Part shown: one piece after another, positions 50,575 to 58,971 of the stretch
How the letters are laid out: every line of letters starts with the position of its first letter
Position numbering within the stretch: position 1 is the first letter of the stretch
Source of the DNA: an uncultured Collinsella sp.
GTDB lineage: Bacteria; Actinomycetota; Coriobacteriia; Coriobacteriales; Coriobacteriaceae
Length of the DNA: 64,000 nt
Direction of reading: 5' to 3'
NCBI GenBank assembly: GCA_959018755.1
Contig: CAUEMA010000006.1
Location: forward strand, 1 to 64,000
The notes under the pieces: generated by a model
Told to the model about the DNA's origin: nothing
What the model saw: the letters and a program-made list of their open reading frames with translations, nothing else
Database searches by the model: none
Made by a program: the position numbers and the translations under genes

Positions 50575-52353
50575 CTAGTCGAGGTTCTCGCGGAGCCACT
50601 TGATGGCGCCAGCGGGGTCGCGAGTAAGGTCGATATATTCCTTACCGCGGGGAGCGAGCAGCTTAATGCCCAGGCGATCGGTGTCGGCCTTCATGTCGTT
50701 GTAGTAGCTACGAACCTGCGGGGCGAGCACGATGACGTCGTACTGATCCATGATGGCAGTGTGCTGACCATAGGCGCCTGCGGAGGAAGCGATGTTCTCT
50801 CCGGTCTGCGCAGCACCTTCCTTGATGGCGTTGGCGAGCATGGCAGAGGTGCCGGCGCCGGCGCACAGGACGAGGACCTTCAGGCCATCGACATCCTTCT
50901 TAGCGGATGCGTCGGAGGCGGGCTCGGGCTGATCGGCGACAGGCTTGCTGTCGGCGGCAGCGGCGGTCGGCTCGACGGAAGCGGCGGTCTGCTCGATGGC
51001 GGGCGCAGAGGTGCTGGCGGCGATGGTGGCAGCACCATCGGACTCGAGACCCAGCTCGGTGGCGCGTTCGGCCTCCTGGTCGCAGAGCAGCTTATCGTAT
51101 GCCTTCAAGAACGGCAGGTAGATGATGGCGTCCAGCAAGATGATGATCGCGACAAATACCAGGGCGATAAGCTGGAAGTTCGTGGTGATGAAGATGCCGA
51201 TGGGGGCAGGGGTAGCCCAAGGCACCACGAAGGAGAAGCCGTTCATGCCCACGTTGTCGATAAAGAACTTGGCAACACTTACGTTGACGCAGCCGGCGGC
51301 AACAAAGGGGATGAGCATGTAGGGGTTAAGAATCATCGGCGCGCCAAAGAGCAGCGGTTCGTTGACGGCGAAGGCAACAGGAACGATCGAGGCCTTACCG
51401 ATGGCTTTGAGCTGCTTGGACTTCATAAAGAGAATCAGCAGAAGCGGCACGATGAACGTGGCGCCGGTGCCGCCGAACTCACCCACGAGCGACATGTTAA
51501 AGGTGAGGGAGTGGGCGGGGTGGCCGCCGGCCAGCAGAACCTGCAGGTTCTCGGCCTGGTTGGCAAGACGGATGGGGTCGATGCCCGGCTGGACAATCGA
51601 AGGACCATGGACACCGATGAACCAGAAGAACGCGGTGGCTGCCTGGATAAGGATAAGGCCAGGATAGGTTTCTGCCGCAGTGAAGAGCGGGGAGAGCAGC
51701 TTGATGAGCAGCTCGGAGAACGGAACGCCCATGAGGTTGCGCACGACAACATCGATGATGCCGCAGATGATGACAGCGCCGCCAAAGGGGATGATGTCGC
51801 GGAAGTTCTGAGCGATGGCGCCCGGAACCTCCTTGGGCAGCTTAATGGTCAGATCGCGCGAGACGCAGAACTTATAGACCCACACGGTAATGAACGCGGC
51901 GATATAGGCCGAGAACAGACCGCGCGTACCCATGCTGGTGCAATCGAAGACAGAAAGCTCGGAGCCGTTGAACTTGGTGGTGAACTGCGTAACAGCGAGC
52001 AGCAGCATGCTGCACTGGGCGGCAACCATGGTGGAGCCGTCGTTGAGCACCTTGCCGGCGGGCATGCGACGGTTCATGGAAGCCGTAAAGTTTTTGGCGG
52101 TGGTGCCGGCAACCATGATGCCCATGACGCCCATGGTGAAGTTGTACAGCTTGTTGCACCAGTCGATGAGCGGCTGGGGCAGCGTGATGCCAACTACGCC
52201 GGGAAGGGTGGCGATCAGCAGAAAGATCGAAGAGGTAAGGACGATGGGCATGCACCCAAGGAATCCGTCTTTGATGGCCTGGAGGTAGATGTTCCTCGAG
52301 ATCTTCTCGAAGAACGGTTGATGCTTTTCGAGCATCTTTACGATGGCGTCCAT
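50575..52353 (-). CDS. lacE: PTS lactose-family EIICB, module 1
   Basis: 592 residues. N-terminal IIC permease with about nine to ten membrane segments (residues 1-430), including G-V-H-G-P-S-I-V and A-V-N-E-P-L-L-F-G; an Ala/Pro/Glu-rich linker (about 435-485); then a C-terminal IIB with phosphocysteine in V-L-C-A-G-A-G-T-S. It imports and phosphorylates a beta-galactoside. No IIA is attached or adjacent. Regulated from the region shared with the divergent LacI gene at 52629, which has a perfect 24-bp palindrome. Confidence 0.92.
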   Translation of the reverse strand: MDAIVKMLEKHQPFFEKISRNIYLQAIKDGFLGCMPIVLTSSIFLLIATLPGVVGITLPQPLIDWCNKLYNFTMGVMGIMVAGTTAKNFTASMNRRMPAGKVLNDGSTMVAAQCSMLLLAVTQFTTKFNGSELSVFDCTSMGTRGLFSAYIAAFITVWVYKFCVSRDLTIKLPKEVPGAIAQNFRDIIPFGGAVIICGIIDVVVRNLMGVPFSELLIKLLSPLFTAAETYPGLILIQAATAFFWFIGVHGPSIVQPGIDPIRLANQAENLQVLLAGGHPAHSLTFNMSLVGEFGGTGATFIVPLLLILFMKSKQLKAIGKASIVPVAFAVNEPLLFGAPMILNPYMLIPFVAAGCVNVSVAKFFIDNVGMNGFSFVVPWATPAPIGIFITTNFQLIALVFVAIIILLDAIIYLPFLKAYDKLLCDQEAERATELGLESDGAATIAASTSAPAIEQTAASVEPTAAAADSKPVADQPEPASDASAKKDVDGLKVLVLCAGAGTSAMLANAIKEGAAQTGENIASSAGAYGQHTAIMDQYDVIVLAPQVRSYYNDMKADTDRLGIKLLAPRGKEYIDLTRDPAGAIKWLRENLD

Positions 52354-52454
52354 AAAGCTCCTTTGCTACTTGATGCGCGATGCATGTGGATGGAACTGGT
52401 CGTCGATGGATGGTCAGGACTGCCCGGAAACCTTCCTGCTCAAGGAAGGCATTG

Positions 52455-52500
52455 CGAAATGACAACGTTGTCATTTCGTTAATGACAACGTAAGACATTT
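52455..52500. promoter_or_regulatory. LacI operator of module 1
   Basis: Positions 52455-52478 are a perfect 24-bp palindrome with the core ATGACAACGTTGTCAT. A second, imperfect ATGACAACGT...GACAT follows at 52482. Both lie between lacE and the lacI gene. Confidence 0.88.
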
Positions 52501-52524
52501 TTGGAAGAGCAACAAGGATTTACG

Positions 52525-52555
52525 GGTGAGCGGTCGATATTGTCCGGTAAACGGT
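52525..52555 (+). promoter_or_regulatory. 21-bp-spaced decamer repeats (site C)
   Basis: GGTGAGCGGT at 52525 and GGTAAACGGT at 52546. A TATGCT box for the lacI gene lies at 52581. Confidence 0.75.
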
Positions 52556-52628
52556 TGATTTGTCAGTCGGGCAGGTAGTGTATGCTAGAACGCAAAAAGC
52601 AAGCGATAGAGAACCGAGTGGAGAAGCA

Positions 52629-53639
52629 GTGGCAACGATGGACAAGAAAAATGTCTCGATGAACGATGTGGCGATTGCCGCGGGCGTTTCTCTCAAGACG
52701 GTGTCGCGTGTGATCAACGAGCCCGATAGCGTGCGAGAGTCGACACGCGATAGGGTCCATGCTGCCATGGAAGCGCTTGGGTTCCGGGCGAACTTTGCCG
52801 CGCGTTCACTCAAGTTGGGCCGTTACGGGTGCATCGGCGTGGTGCTGTTCCACTTGTCGGGCGGCAACGTGGACATGATTGACGGTATCGCCGATGCCGC
52901 CGCAGAGCGAGGCTTTGCGCTCACGATGATTAAAAAGCGGGCGGGGGAGAAGATGACCCTTGCCGAAGCGGCACGTAGGATGTCGCAGCTTCCCGTCGAC
53001 GGCATGATTTTCAACCTGCGCCAGATGATCGATGACTTTGATACCTTTGAGGCGCCGAAAGACCTCAAGACGGTGATTATCACGTCGATGGAACATCCTA
53101 CCTGCTCTACCGTCAGTGACGACCAAGAGGGCGGCGCGCGCATGGCATGCGAGTACTTCTTGAATCGCGGACACAAGAATGTGTACTTCGTCTCTGGTAA
53201 GAAAGAGTCGCTGTCGAGCCAGTGCCGTATGAAAGGTTGGCGTGCGGCACTCGAGACGCGTGGCATTGAGCCGCCCGAGCCTCTGCAAGGCGATTGGAAT
53301 GCGGATAGTGGCTATGCTGCGGGCCTTGTGCTTGCCGATAAACCCGATTGCACGGCGATCCTCGCAGCTAACGACTGCATGGCAAACGGCGTGATGATGG
53401 CTTTACGTGACAAAGGGCTCAGTGTGCCCGATGATGTGTCCGTGATCGGCTTTGATGACGAGCTTTACAAGACGATTCCCAACTCGATTCTGACGTCGGT
53501 GAAGTTCCGCCACCGCGAGCTGGGCGTCCGTGCGCTTAATGAGGTCGTCGCAGGTCTGGAAGCCCCGAGCTCCAGAAGCCGTACGCTTGTCTCGGGTGTG
53601 CTGGTCGAGCGTTCCAGCGTAAAGGACCTGCGGGCGTAG
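52629..53639 (+). CDS. LacI-family regulator, module 1
   Basis: 336 residues. GTG 52629 has GTGGAG 5 nt upstream; ATG 52638 is the alternative. The N-terminal helix-turn-helix reads M-N-D-V-A-I-A-A-G-V-S-L-K-T-V-S-R-V-I-N, with hinge helix A-A-R-S-L-K, followed by a periplasmic-binding-like sensor. It probably represses the divergent lacE-lacG operon and itself through the palindrome at 52455. It is paralogous to the regulators at 57672 and 62611. Confidence 0.93.
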   Translation: MATMDKKNVSMNDVAIAAGVSLKTVSRVINEPDSVRESTRDRVHAAMEALGFRANFAARSLKLGRYGCIGVVLFHLSGGNVDMIDGIADAAAERGFALTMIKKRAGEKMTLAEAARRMSQLPVDGMIFNLRQMIDDFDTFEAPKDLKTVIITSMEHPTCSTVSDDQEGGARMACEYFLNRGHKNVYFVSGKKESLSSQCRMKGWRAALETRGIEPPEPLQGDWNADSGYAAGLVLADKPDCTAILAANDCMANGVMMALRDKGLSVPDDVSVIGFDDELYKTIPNSILTSVKFRHRELGVRALNEVVAGLEAPSSRSRTLVSGVLVERSSVKDLRA

Positions 53640-53655
53640 ACGTGCTCGGCCTGTT

Positions 53656-53876
53656 CGTCTAAATCTGTAACAGGTAGGGCCGAAAATCTCAGCTAGTTGT
53701 TACAGATTTAGACAATTCGGTCCGGTATATTCCGTTTGTCTCGATCTGTAACGTCTAAGCGGTCAAAAGTGGTCTACATGTTACAGATTGAGATTTTCGG
53801 CTTGGCCTGTGCGTTCATCTCGATCTGTAACAGCTAGGACCGAAAAACTCGGCTAGATGTTACAGATTGAGATGAA
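53656..53876. repeat. Hairpin array 2 (three units)
   Basis: Left half-sites start at 53665, 53746 (last base G in place of A) and 53825; right half-sites start exactly 33 nt later in each. The third unit has a near-complete stem with CCGA/TCGG inside. The array fills the 333-bp convergent gap between the first LacI gene and the second lacE. Confidence 0.93.
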
Positions 53877-53901
53877 CAGGAGGACGGGTGCGGTCTAAAC
53901 A

Positions 53902-53940
53902 AAATGGCCCGCGCATCACACATCGATGCACGGGCCATTT
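53902..53940 (-). terminator. Terminator of lactose module 2
   Basis: AAATGGCCCG (53902-53911) pairs with CGGGCCATTT (53931-53940), with an inner GCATC/GATGC stem; the minus-strand transcript continues TTGTTT. Confidence 0.88.
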
Positions 53941-53972
53941 ATTGTCTGCAAGCGGCAGGTGGTGTCAGCGTC

Positions 53973-55733
53973 TTATGCCTCGAGGTTTTCCTCGATCCAG
54001 GCGACGGCGCCCTTGGGATCCTTAGTGAGGTCGATGTACTGTTTGCCCTTGGGCGACAGCAGCGTGATGCCCAGGCGGTCGGTGTCGGCCTTCATCTCGT
54101 TGTAATAGGTGCGAACCTGCGGAGCCAGGACGATGACGTTGTACTGGTCCATGATGGCGTAGTGGCTGCCGTAGGCACCGGCGTTGGCGGTAATGTCGAT
54201 GCCCAGCTCGTCGGCGCCTTCCTTAAGCGCGTTGGCGAGCAGTGCAGAGGTGCCGGCGCCAGCGCACAGAACCAGAACCCTCAGATCCTTGCCCTTAAGG
54301 GCGGACGGAGCTGCGGAGGCCTCGGTGGCAGAAGCGGTCTCGACAACAGGAGCCTCAACGGCGGGGGCGGCAGCGGTCTTGACGGCCTTGGTCTCCTCGG
54401 CCTCTTCTTCGGCCAGGGTCTCGGCCTCCTGCTTGCACAGGACGTTGTCGTAGGCCTTGCAGAATGGGTAGTAGATCAAGAAGTCAACGACCAGCAGGAC
54501 GACAACCAGGACCAGAGAGATCGGCTGGAAGTTGGTGTCGATGAAGGTGCCGATCGGTCCGGGGAGTGCCCACGGCATGGCATAGATAAAGCCGTTCATG
54601 CCCAAAAAGTCGATGAAGAACTTACCAATGAGGACGTTGGCCACGGGGGCAAACAGGAACGGGATCAGGAAGTACGGGTTGAGGATGATGGGCGCGGCGA
54701 ACAGCAGCGGCTCGTTGACGGCGAACATCACGGGTACGACAGAGGCTTTGCCGACGGCCTTGAGCTGCTTGGAGCGCATAAAGAGCAGGAAGATGATCGG
54801 GACAATGAACGTGGCGCCGGTGCCGCCGAGTTCGCCGATGTAGTTACCGAAGTTCTCGGTCAGGGCGAGGGCGGGGTGACCGCCGGCCTGCAGCGTGGCG
54901 AGGTTGGTGGTGATGTTGCCAAACAGCGCGGCGTTGAGGGCAGGCTTAACGACCGAGGGGCCGTGGATGCCCATGAACCAGAACAGCGGGATCATGAACC
55001 AGATGAGGGCGAGGCCGGCGTAGGAATCGGCAGCGGCGAACAGCGGGCTCACCAGCGTGGAGATGACGTTGGCAAACGGGACGGCCAAGCAGGTGCGGCA
55101 GATAACGTCGATGACGGCGACAAACAGGATGGAGAAGCTGAAGGCGAAGATGTCGCGGAAGTTCTGGGCGATGGCGCCGGGGACTTCTTTGGGCAGCTTG
55201 ATGGTGATGTCTCGCTTAATGCAGAAGGCATAGATGTTGACCGTGGCAAATGCGGCGACAAAGGAGCTCAGCAGGCCCTTGGTGCCCATGTTGTCGGTAA
55301 AGAACACCGAGACATCGGCGCCGTCGATCTTGGCACTCGTCTGGGTAACGGCCAAGATGAGCATAGCGCACATGGCGGCGACCATGGTGCTCGTGGCGTT
55401 GATGGCCTTGCCGGCAGGCATGCGGCGGTTCTTGGAGCCGGTCAGCGCGCTTGCGGTGGTGCCGGCGACCATGATGCCCACGACGCCCATCGTGAAGTTG
55501 TAAACCTTGTTGCAGAAGTTCACGACGTCGACGTTCCACCAGTCGGGCAGCGTAAAGCCGCCGACCGTGGCGACAACGCCCGGCAGGGTCGAAATAAGCA
55601 GGAAGACAGAAGAAGACAGGATGATGGGCATTGCTGCCAAAAAGCCGTCTTTAATGGCCTGAAGGTAGATGTTCTTAGAGACCTTGTCGAAGTACGGCTG
55701 ACCTTTCTCCAAGAACTTAACGATCGATTCCAT
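53973..55733 (-). CDS. lacE: PTS lactose-family EIICB, module 2
   Basis: 586 residues with the same IIC-linker-IIB plan as module 1: membrane part to about residue 430, Glu/Ala-rich linker, IIB with V-L-C-A-G-A-G-T-S-A-L-L. It is close to the module 1 protein but carries a distinct outer-loop segment near residue 45 (T-L-P-D-W-W-N-V-D). Gene order is reversed relative to modules 1 and 3: here lacE is second, behind lacG. Confidence 0.92.
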   Translation of the reverse strand: MESIVKFLEKGQPYFDKVSKNIYLQAIKDGFLAAMPIILSSSVFLLISTLPGVVATVGGFTLPDWWNVDVVNFCNKVYNFTMGVVGIMVAGTTASALTGSKNRRMPAGKAINATSTMVAAMCAMLILAVTQTSAKIDGADVSVFFTDNMGTKGLLSSFVAAFATVNIYAFCIKRDITIKLPKEVPGAIAQNFRDIFAFSFSILFVAVIDVICRTCLAVPFANVISTLVSPLFAAADSYAGLALIWFMIPLFWFMGIHGPSVVKPALNAALFGNITTNLATLQAGGHPALALTENFGNYIGELGGTGATFIVPIIFLLFMRSKQLKAVGKASVVPVMFAVNEPLLFAAPIILNPYFLIPFLFAPVANVLIGKFFIDFLGMNGFIYAMPWALPGPIGTFIDTNFQPISLVLVVVLLVVDFLIYYPFCKAYDNVLCKQEAETLAEEEAEETKAVKTAAAPAVEAPVVETASATEASAAPSALKGKDLRVLVLCAGAGTSALLANALKEGADELGIDITANAGAYGSHYAIMDQYNVIVLAPQVRTYYNEMKADTDRLGITLLSPKGKQYIDLTKDPKGAVAWIEENLEA

Positions 55734-55846
55734 AGTTCACGCTCCTCTTTGCATGAAATCTTAATGGCATGGACGTTGAAAACCTATATGGTCTCCCGCT
55801 TGCTAAAAGCCCGGGTGCAGGCGGGGTCGGTCCCAGGGGGAGAGAG

Positions 55847-55883
55847 GGGAGCGGCTGGGTTTGTATCGCATAGGGCCGCTCCC
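55847..55883 (-). other. Intercistronic hairpin in module 2
   Basis: A 9-bp stem (55847-55855 with 55875-55883) lies in the 176-bp gap between lacG and lacE of module 2; no T-run. It may affect relative expression of the two genes. Confidence 0.5.
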
Positions 55884-55909
55884 TTCTCGGGGGAAAGCGA
55901 GGCGATGCG

Positions 55910-57358
55910 CTACTGCGCGTCCGCCATAGTGTCGGCGAGCTCCTTGTACCAGAGTGCCGACTGCTTGATGTAGCGTTTTTGCGTGTCGAAGTCGATGTAG
56001 AACAGGCCGTAGCGCTTGTTATAGCCGTTGGCCCACGAGAACTGGTCCTGCAGGCTCCAGATAAAGTAGCCCTGGACGTCGACGCCCTCGGCGCGCGCCT
56101 GGAGCACCTTCTCCATGTGCTGGTCGACAAAGTCGATGCGCTCGGGATCGGCGACGATGCCGTTTGCGTCGGGCTCGGGGTCCTTGTGGCCCAGGCCGTT
56201 TTCGGTGATATAGATGACGGGGAGGTTGGGATAGGTGGCGCTGATGTGCTTGAGCGTGTCGTAGAGGCCTTGCGGGTAGATGAGCCAATCCCAGTCGGTG
56301 GTGGGGATACCCGGCATATCGACCTGCTGCCCGACGCCCTTAAACTTAAAGCACGAGGTGCCCTTGTCTCCGGTGCCGTTAAAGCTGTTGGTGGACTCGC
56401 CATCGTAGGCGGCGATAAACGCCGACTGATAGTAGTTGAGGCCGAACATATCGTTGCGGGGCGCCGCCTTGGCGAGCTCCTCCATGTCGCTGTCCTCAAC
56501 CGTAAGCGTGGCGTTGTTGGCACGCAGAATCTCGTTGATGAGTGAGAGGGTGCGCGCGGAGTAGTGACCCAGGAAGGCGCCGTCCATGATGAAGTCGGTG
56601 TAGAAGGCGTTGTACAGGTCGGCGGCGTGCTGGTCGGCGGGCGAGTCGGTGGCAGGATATGCCGGCGTCAGGACGTTGACCATGCCAATGCGTCCGCCCA
56701 GGTGCTCGGTCTCGTCAAGATCCTTATACAGGTTGACGGCGCGGGCGTGGGCAACGAGCTCGTTGTGCTGGCTCTGGATGCCGCTCGTCACATCAAAGTG
56801 ATGGTTGGGCGGGAAGTTGCCTTGGATGTATTGGGAGTGCGAGAGGCTGATGAGCTCGTTGATGGTGAACCAATTCTTGACCTCGCGGAACTCGCGGAAG
56901 CAGAACTCGGCATAGCGCACATAGGCGTCGACGGTCTTGCGGTTGAGCCAGTCGCCCTGGTTGAACAGGGCGGCGGGGGAGTCAAAGTGATGCAGGGACA
57001 CATAGGGCTCGACGCCATACTTTTTGCAGCAGGCGAACAGCTCGTGGTAGTGCTTAACGCCCTCGGCGAGGGGTTCGGCATCGTCGCCGTTGGGGAAGAT
57101 GCGGGTCCAGGCGATGGACACACGAATGGCGTTGAGTCCATGCTCGGCAGAAAGGCGGATATCCTCCTCGTAGCGGTTGTAGAAATCACTGGCCGGGTCG
57201 GGCAAAAAGCGACCCTGGGCGACAAGGTAATCGTCCCACATGGTCTTACCCTTGCCTGCCACCTTCGTGGAACCTTCCGTTTGGTACGCGGCGGTTGCGG
57301 CGCCCCAAACAAAGCCCTTCGGCAGCTGCTGTACGCGGTTTAGCAAAGACATATGCAT
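55910..57358 (-). CDS. 6-phospho-beta-galactosidase-like GH1, module 2
   Basis: 482 residues from the ATG at 57358 (GAGAGG 4 nt upstream; Met at 57352 possible). Acid/base Glu lies in T-I-N-E-L, nucleophile in I-T-E-N-G-L-G, and the S-W-A-N-G-Y-N-K-R-Y phosphate site is intact. It is the most divergent of the three lactose-type GH1 proteins. It is the first gene of its operon, with lacE downstream, and is divergent from the LacI gene at 57672. Confidence 0.9.
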   Translation of the reverse strand: MHMSLLNRVQQLPKGFVWGAATAAYQTEGSTKVAGKGKTMWDDYLVAQGRFLPDPASDFYNRYEEDIRLSAEHGLNAIRVSIAWTRIFPNGDDAEPLAEGVKHYHELFACCKKYGVEPYVSLHHFDSPAALFNQGDWLNRKTVDAYVRYAEFCFREFREVKNWFTINELISLSHSQYIQGNFPPNHHFDVTSGIQSQHNELVAHARAVNLYKDLDETEHLGGRIGMVNVLTPAYPATDSPADQHAADLYNAFYTDFIMDGAFLGHYSARTLSLINEILRANNATLTVEDSDMEELAKAAPRNDMFGLNYYQSAFIAAYDGESTNSFNGTGDKGTSCFKFKGVGQQVDMPGIPTTDWDWLIYPQGLYDTLKHISATYPNLPVIYITENGLGHKDPEPDANGIVADPERIDFVDQHMEKVLQARAEGVDVQGYFIWSLQDQFSWANGYNKRYGLFYIDFDTQKRYIKQSALWYKELADTMADAQ

Positions 57359-57472
57359 ACATCCTCTCGTCTCGCTGTTCGATATTGTGCGTTTGCGCTC
57401 AGGAGGCTCCCTGGTTAGCGTTCAGCGGTGAAAAAGCCCGATAAACACTATCTTAAAATGATTAGAACCAAA

Positions 57473-57488
57473 ATGAGCACGTTAACAT
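57473..57488. promoter_or_regulatory. LacI operator of module 2, left site
   Basis: ATGAGCACGTTAACAT fits ATGNNNACGTTNNCAT and lies 115 bp upstream of the GH1 gene. Confidence 0.7.
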
Positions 57489-57527
57489 CCGGCTGGGATG
57501 TATAGAAACAAAACAACTTCAAACAGC

Positions 57528-57558
57528 TGCAAACGGTTGTATTTGTTCGGTAAGCGGT
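57528..57558 (+). promoter_or_regulatory. 21-bp-spaced decamer repeats (site D)
   Basis: TGCAAACGGT at 57528 and GGTAAGCGGT at 57549, ending 5 nt before a TTGACA -35 box. Confidence 0.75.
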
Positions 57559-57563
57559 TTTGA

Positions 57564-57621
57564 TTGACAGAAGTTTTCATGTTGTGGTATATGGCTCGGG
57601 TATCATGAGCACGTTATCAAT
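57564..57621 (+). promoter_or_regulatory. lacI promoter with downstream operator, module 2
   Basis: TTGACA (57564-57569), 18-bp spacer, TATATG (57588-57593). A second LacI-type site, ATGAGCACGTTATCAA, begins at 57605, at the expected transcription start, which suggests autorepression. Confidence 0.75.
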
Positions 57622-57671
57622 GTATGTACGATGCGCCATGGGCGCGGGGAATAGTTGGGAAGCAGGTTAGC

Positions 57672-58709
57672 GTGGAAGGCATGGATCAGCAGACAAGGAA
57701 TGGTCGTTCGGCGAGCGCGGCAGAGGTTGCGGCGCTCGCTGGCGTGAGCCGCCAGACTGTGTCTCGCGTGGTCAACGGTATGCCCAACGTGACGGAAAAG
57801 ACGCGCAAGCGTGTGCTGGCCGCCATGGAAGAGCTGGGCTTTCGTCCCAATTTTGCTGGAGCGGCGTTGCGCGGCGGGTCGTATCGTTCTATTGGCCTGT
57901 GCATGTACAACATCACACGTGTCGGTAACCTGGCGACGCTCGAGGGTATCATGCAAGCGGCGCGCGAGCATGATTTTGCCGTCACTATGATCGAGATGGG
58001 CGGCGACAAGCCCTATGCACTTGCCGATGCCTCGCGCCGCATGGTCGAGCGACCCGTCGACGGCATGATTCTCAACATGAACCGCATGGCTCCCGATTTT
58101 GAGGAGTTTGTTCCCCAGCCGGGAGTGCGAACGGTCATCCTGTCCATGTATGCGCATCCGCGCTGCACGACGATCGACTCCGACCAGTATGGTTCGTGCG
58201 AGCTGTTGACCAATTATCTGCTGGAACATGGTCACTCGAATATGCGGTTTGTGGCGGGTCCGGAAAACTCGATTTCCTCGCGTTTTCGTGAGGCCGGTTG
58301 GCGCGATACGCTGGGTCGTGCTCATGTCGATGCCGCTCCGATGCTGCGTGGCGATTGGAGTGCGGACAGTGGGTACGCCATGGGCGAGCGGATTGCGGCC
58401 GAGGTGCTTGCCGGCGGGTCGCAGACGCCGACTGCCGTGCTTGCGGCAAATGACCAGATGGCGCTGGGCGTTATCGCCGCGCTCGAGAACGCGGGCCTGT
58501 CCGTGCCCGACGACGTGAGCGTGGTTGGTATCGACGACGCACTCGAGGGACTTGTTCCTCACAATCGGCTGACGACGCTGCGATTTGATTTGCGCGGTGT
58601 CGGTAAGCTTGCGTTTGAGGCGGCGATTGGAGAGAGCTCGTCTATCGAGGCGATTCGTGTGCCGAGCACGCTGGTCGAACGCTCGACTGTTAGGGACATA
58701 CGGGGTTAG
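57672..58709 (+). CDS. LacI-family regulator, module 2
   Basis: 345 residues from GTG 57672 (AGG-containing site upstream; ATG 57681 is only 1 nt from GGAAGG). The helix-turn-helix is A-A-E-V-A-A-L-A-G-V-S-R-Q-T-V-S-R-V-V-N, with a LacI sensor domain after about residue 75. Divergent from the GH1-lacE operon of module 2, with operators at 57473 and 57605. Confidence 0.92.
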   Translation: MEGMDQQTRNGRSASAAEVAALAGVSRQTVSRVVNGMPNVTEKTRKRVLAAMEELGFRPNFAGAALRGGSYRSIGLCMYNITRVGNLATLEGIMQAAREHDFAVTMIEMGGDKPYALADASRRMVERPVDGMILNMNRMAPDFEEFVPQPGVRTVILSMYAHPRCTTIDSDQYGSCELLTNYLLEHGHSNMRFVAGPENSISSRFREAGWRDTLGRAHVDAAPMLRGDWSADSGYAMGERIAAEVLAGGSQTPTAVLAANDQMALGVIAALENAGLSVPDDVSVVGIDDALEGLVPHNRLTTLRFDLRGVGKLAFEAAIGESSSIEAIRVPSTLVERSTVRDIRG

Positions 58710-58721
58710 GTCCTACTCCGT

Positions 58722-58863
58722 CTGTCTCGATTTGTAACAGGTAGACGGTCAAAAGCGGGCTACGTGTTACAGATTTAGATTCTTCGGAAAGAGCAATCCT
58801 GTTCGTCTCAATCTGTAACAGCTTGGACCCAAAAACTCGGCTAGATGTTACAGATTGAGACAA
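58722..58863. repeat. Hairpin array 3 (two units)
   Basis: Left half-sites begin at 58732 (TTGTAACA) and 58813 (CTGTAACA), right half-sites 33 nt later. The 262-bp convergent gap between the second LacI gene and the third lacG contains this array and a terminator only. Confidence 0.92.
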
Positions 58864-58881
58864 GCGGCCCCCGAACCGCCC

Positions 58882-58926
58882 AAAAAAGGCCGGGGGCGGC
58901 GCGCCGTGTGACGTGCCGCCCCCGGC
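58882..58926 (-). terminator. Terminator of lactose module 3
   Basis: On the minus strand a perfect 12-bp GC stem (58889-58900 with 58915-58926) is followed by six T residues. Confidence 0.92.
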
Positions 58927-58971
58927 TGAGAAATGGGGACAGGTTATGTGGGCAGGCGACCCCGCCAGCCG

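Noticed and set aside
49543..52482. A 979-codon open frame opposite lacG and lacE
   Set aside because: Antisense shadow of two clear genes; Gly/Asp/Val-rich nonsense composition.
48684..58863. CRISPR array
   Set aside because: The repeated units are imperfect palindromes whose inner sequence varies, gaps are not of spacer type, units are split over three loci and no cas gene is present.
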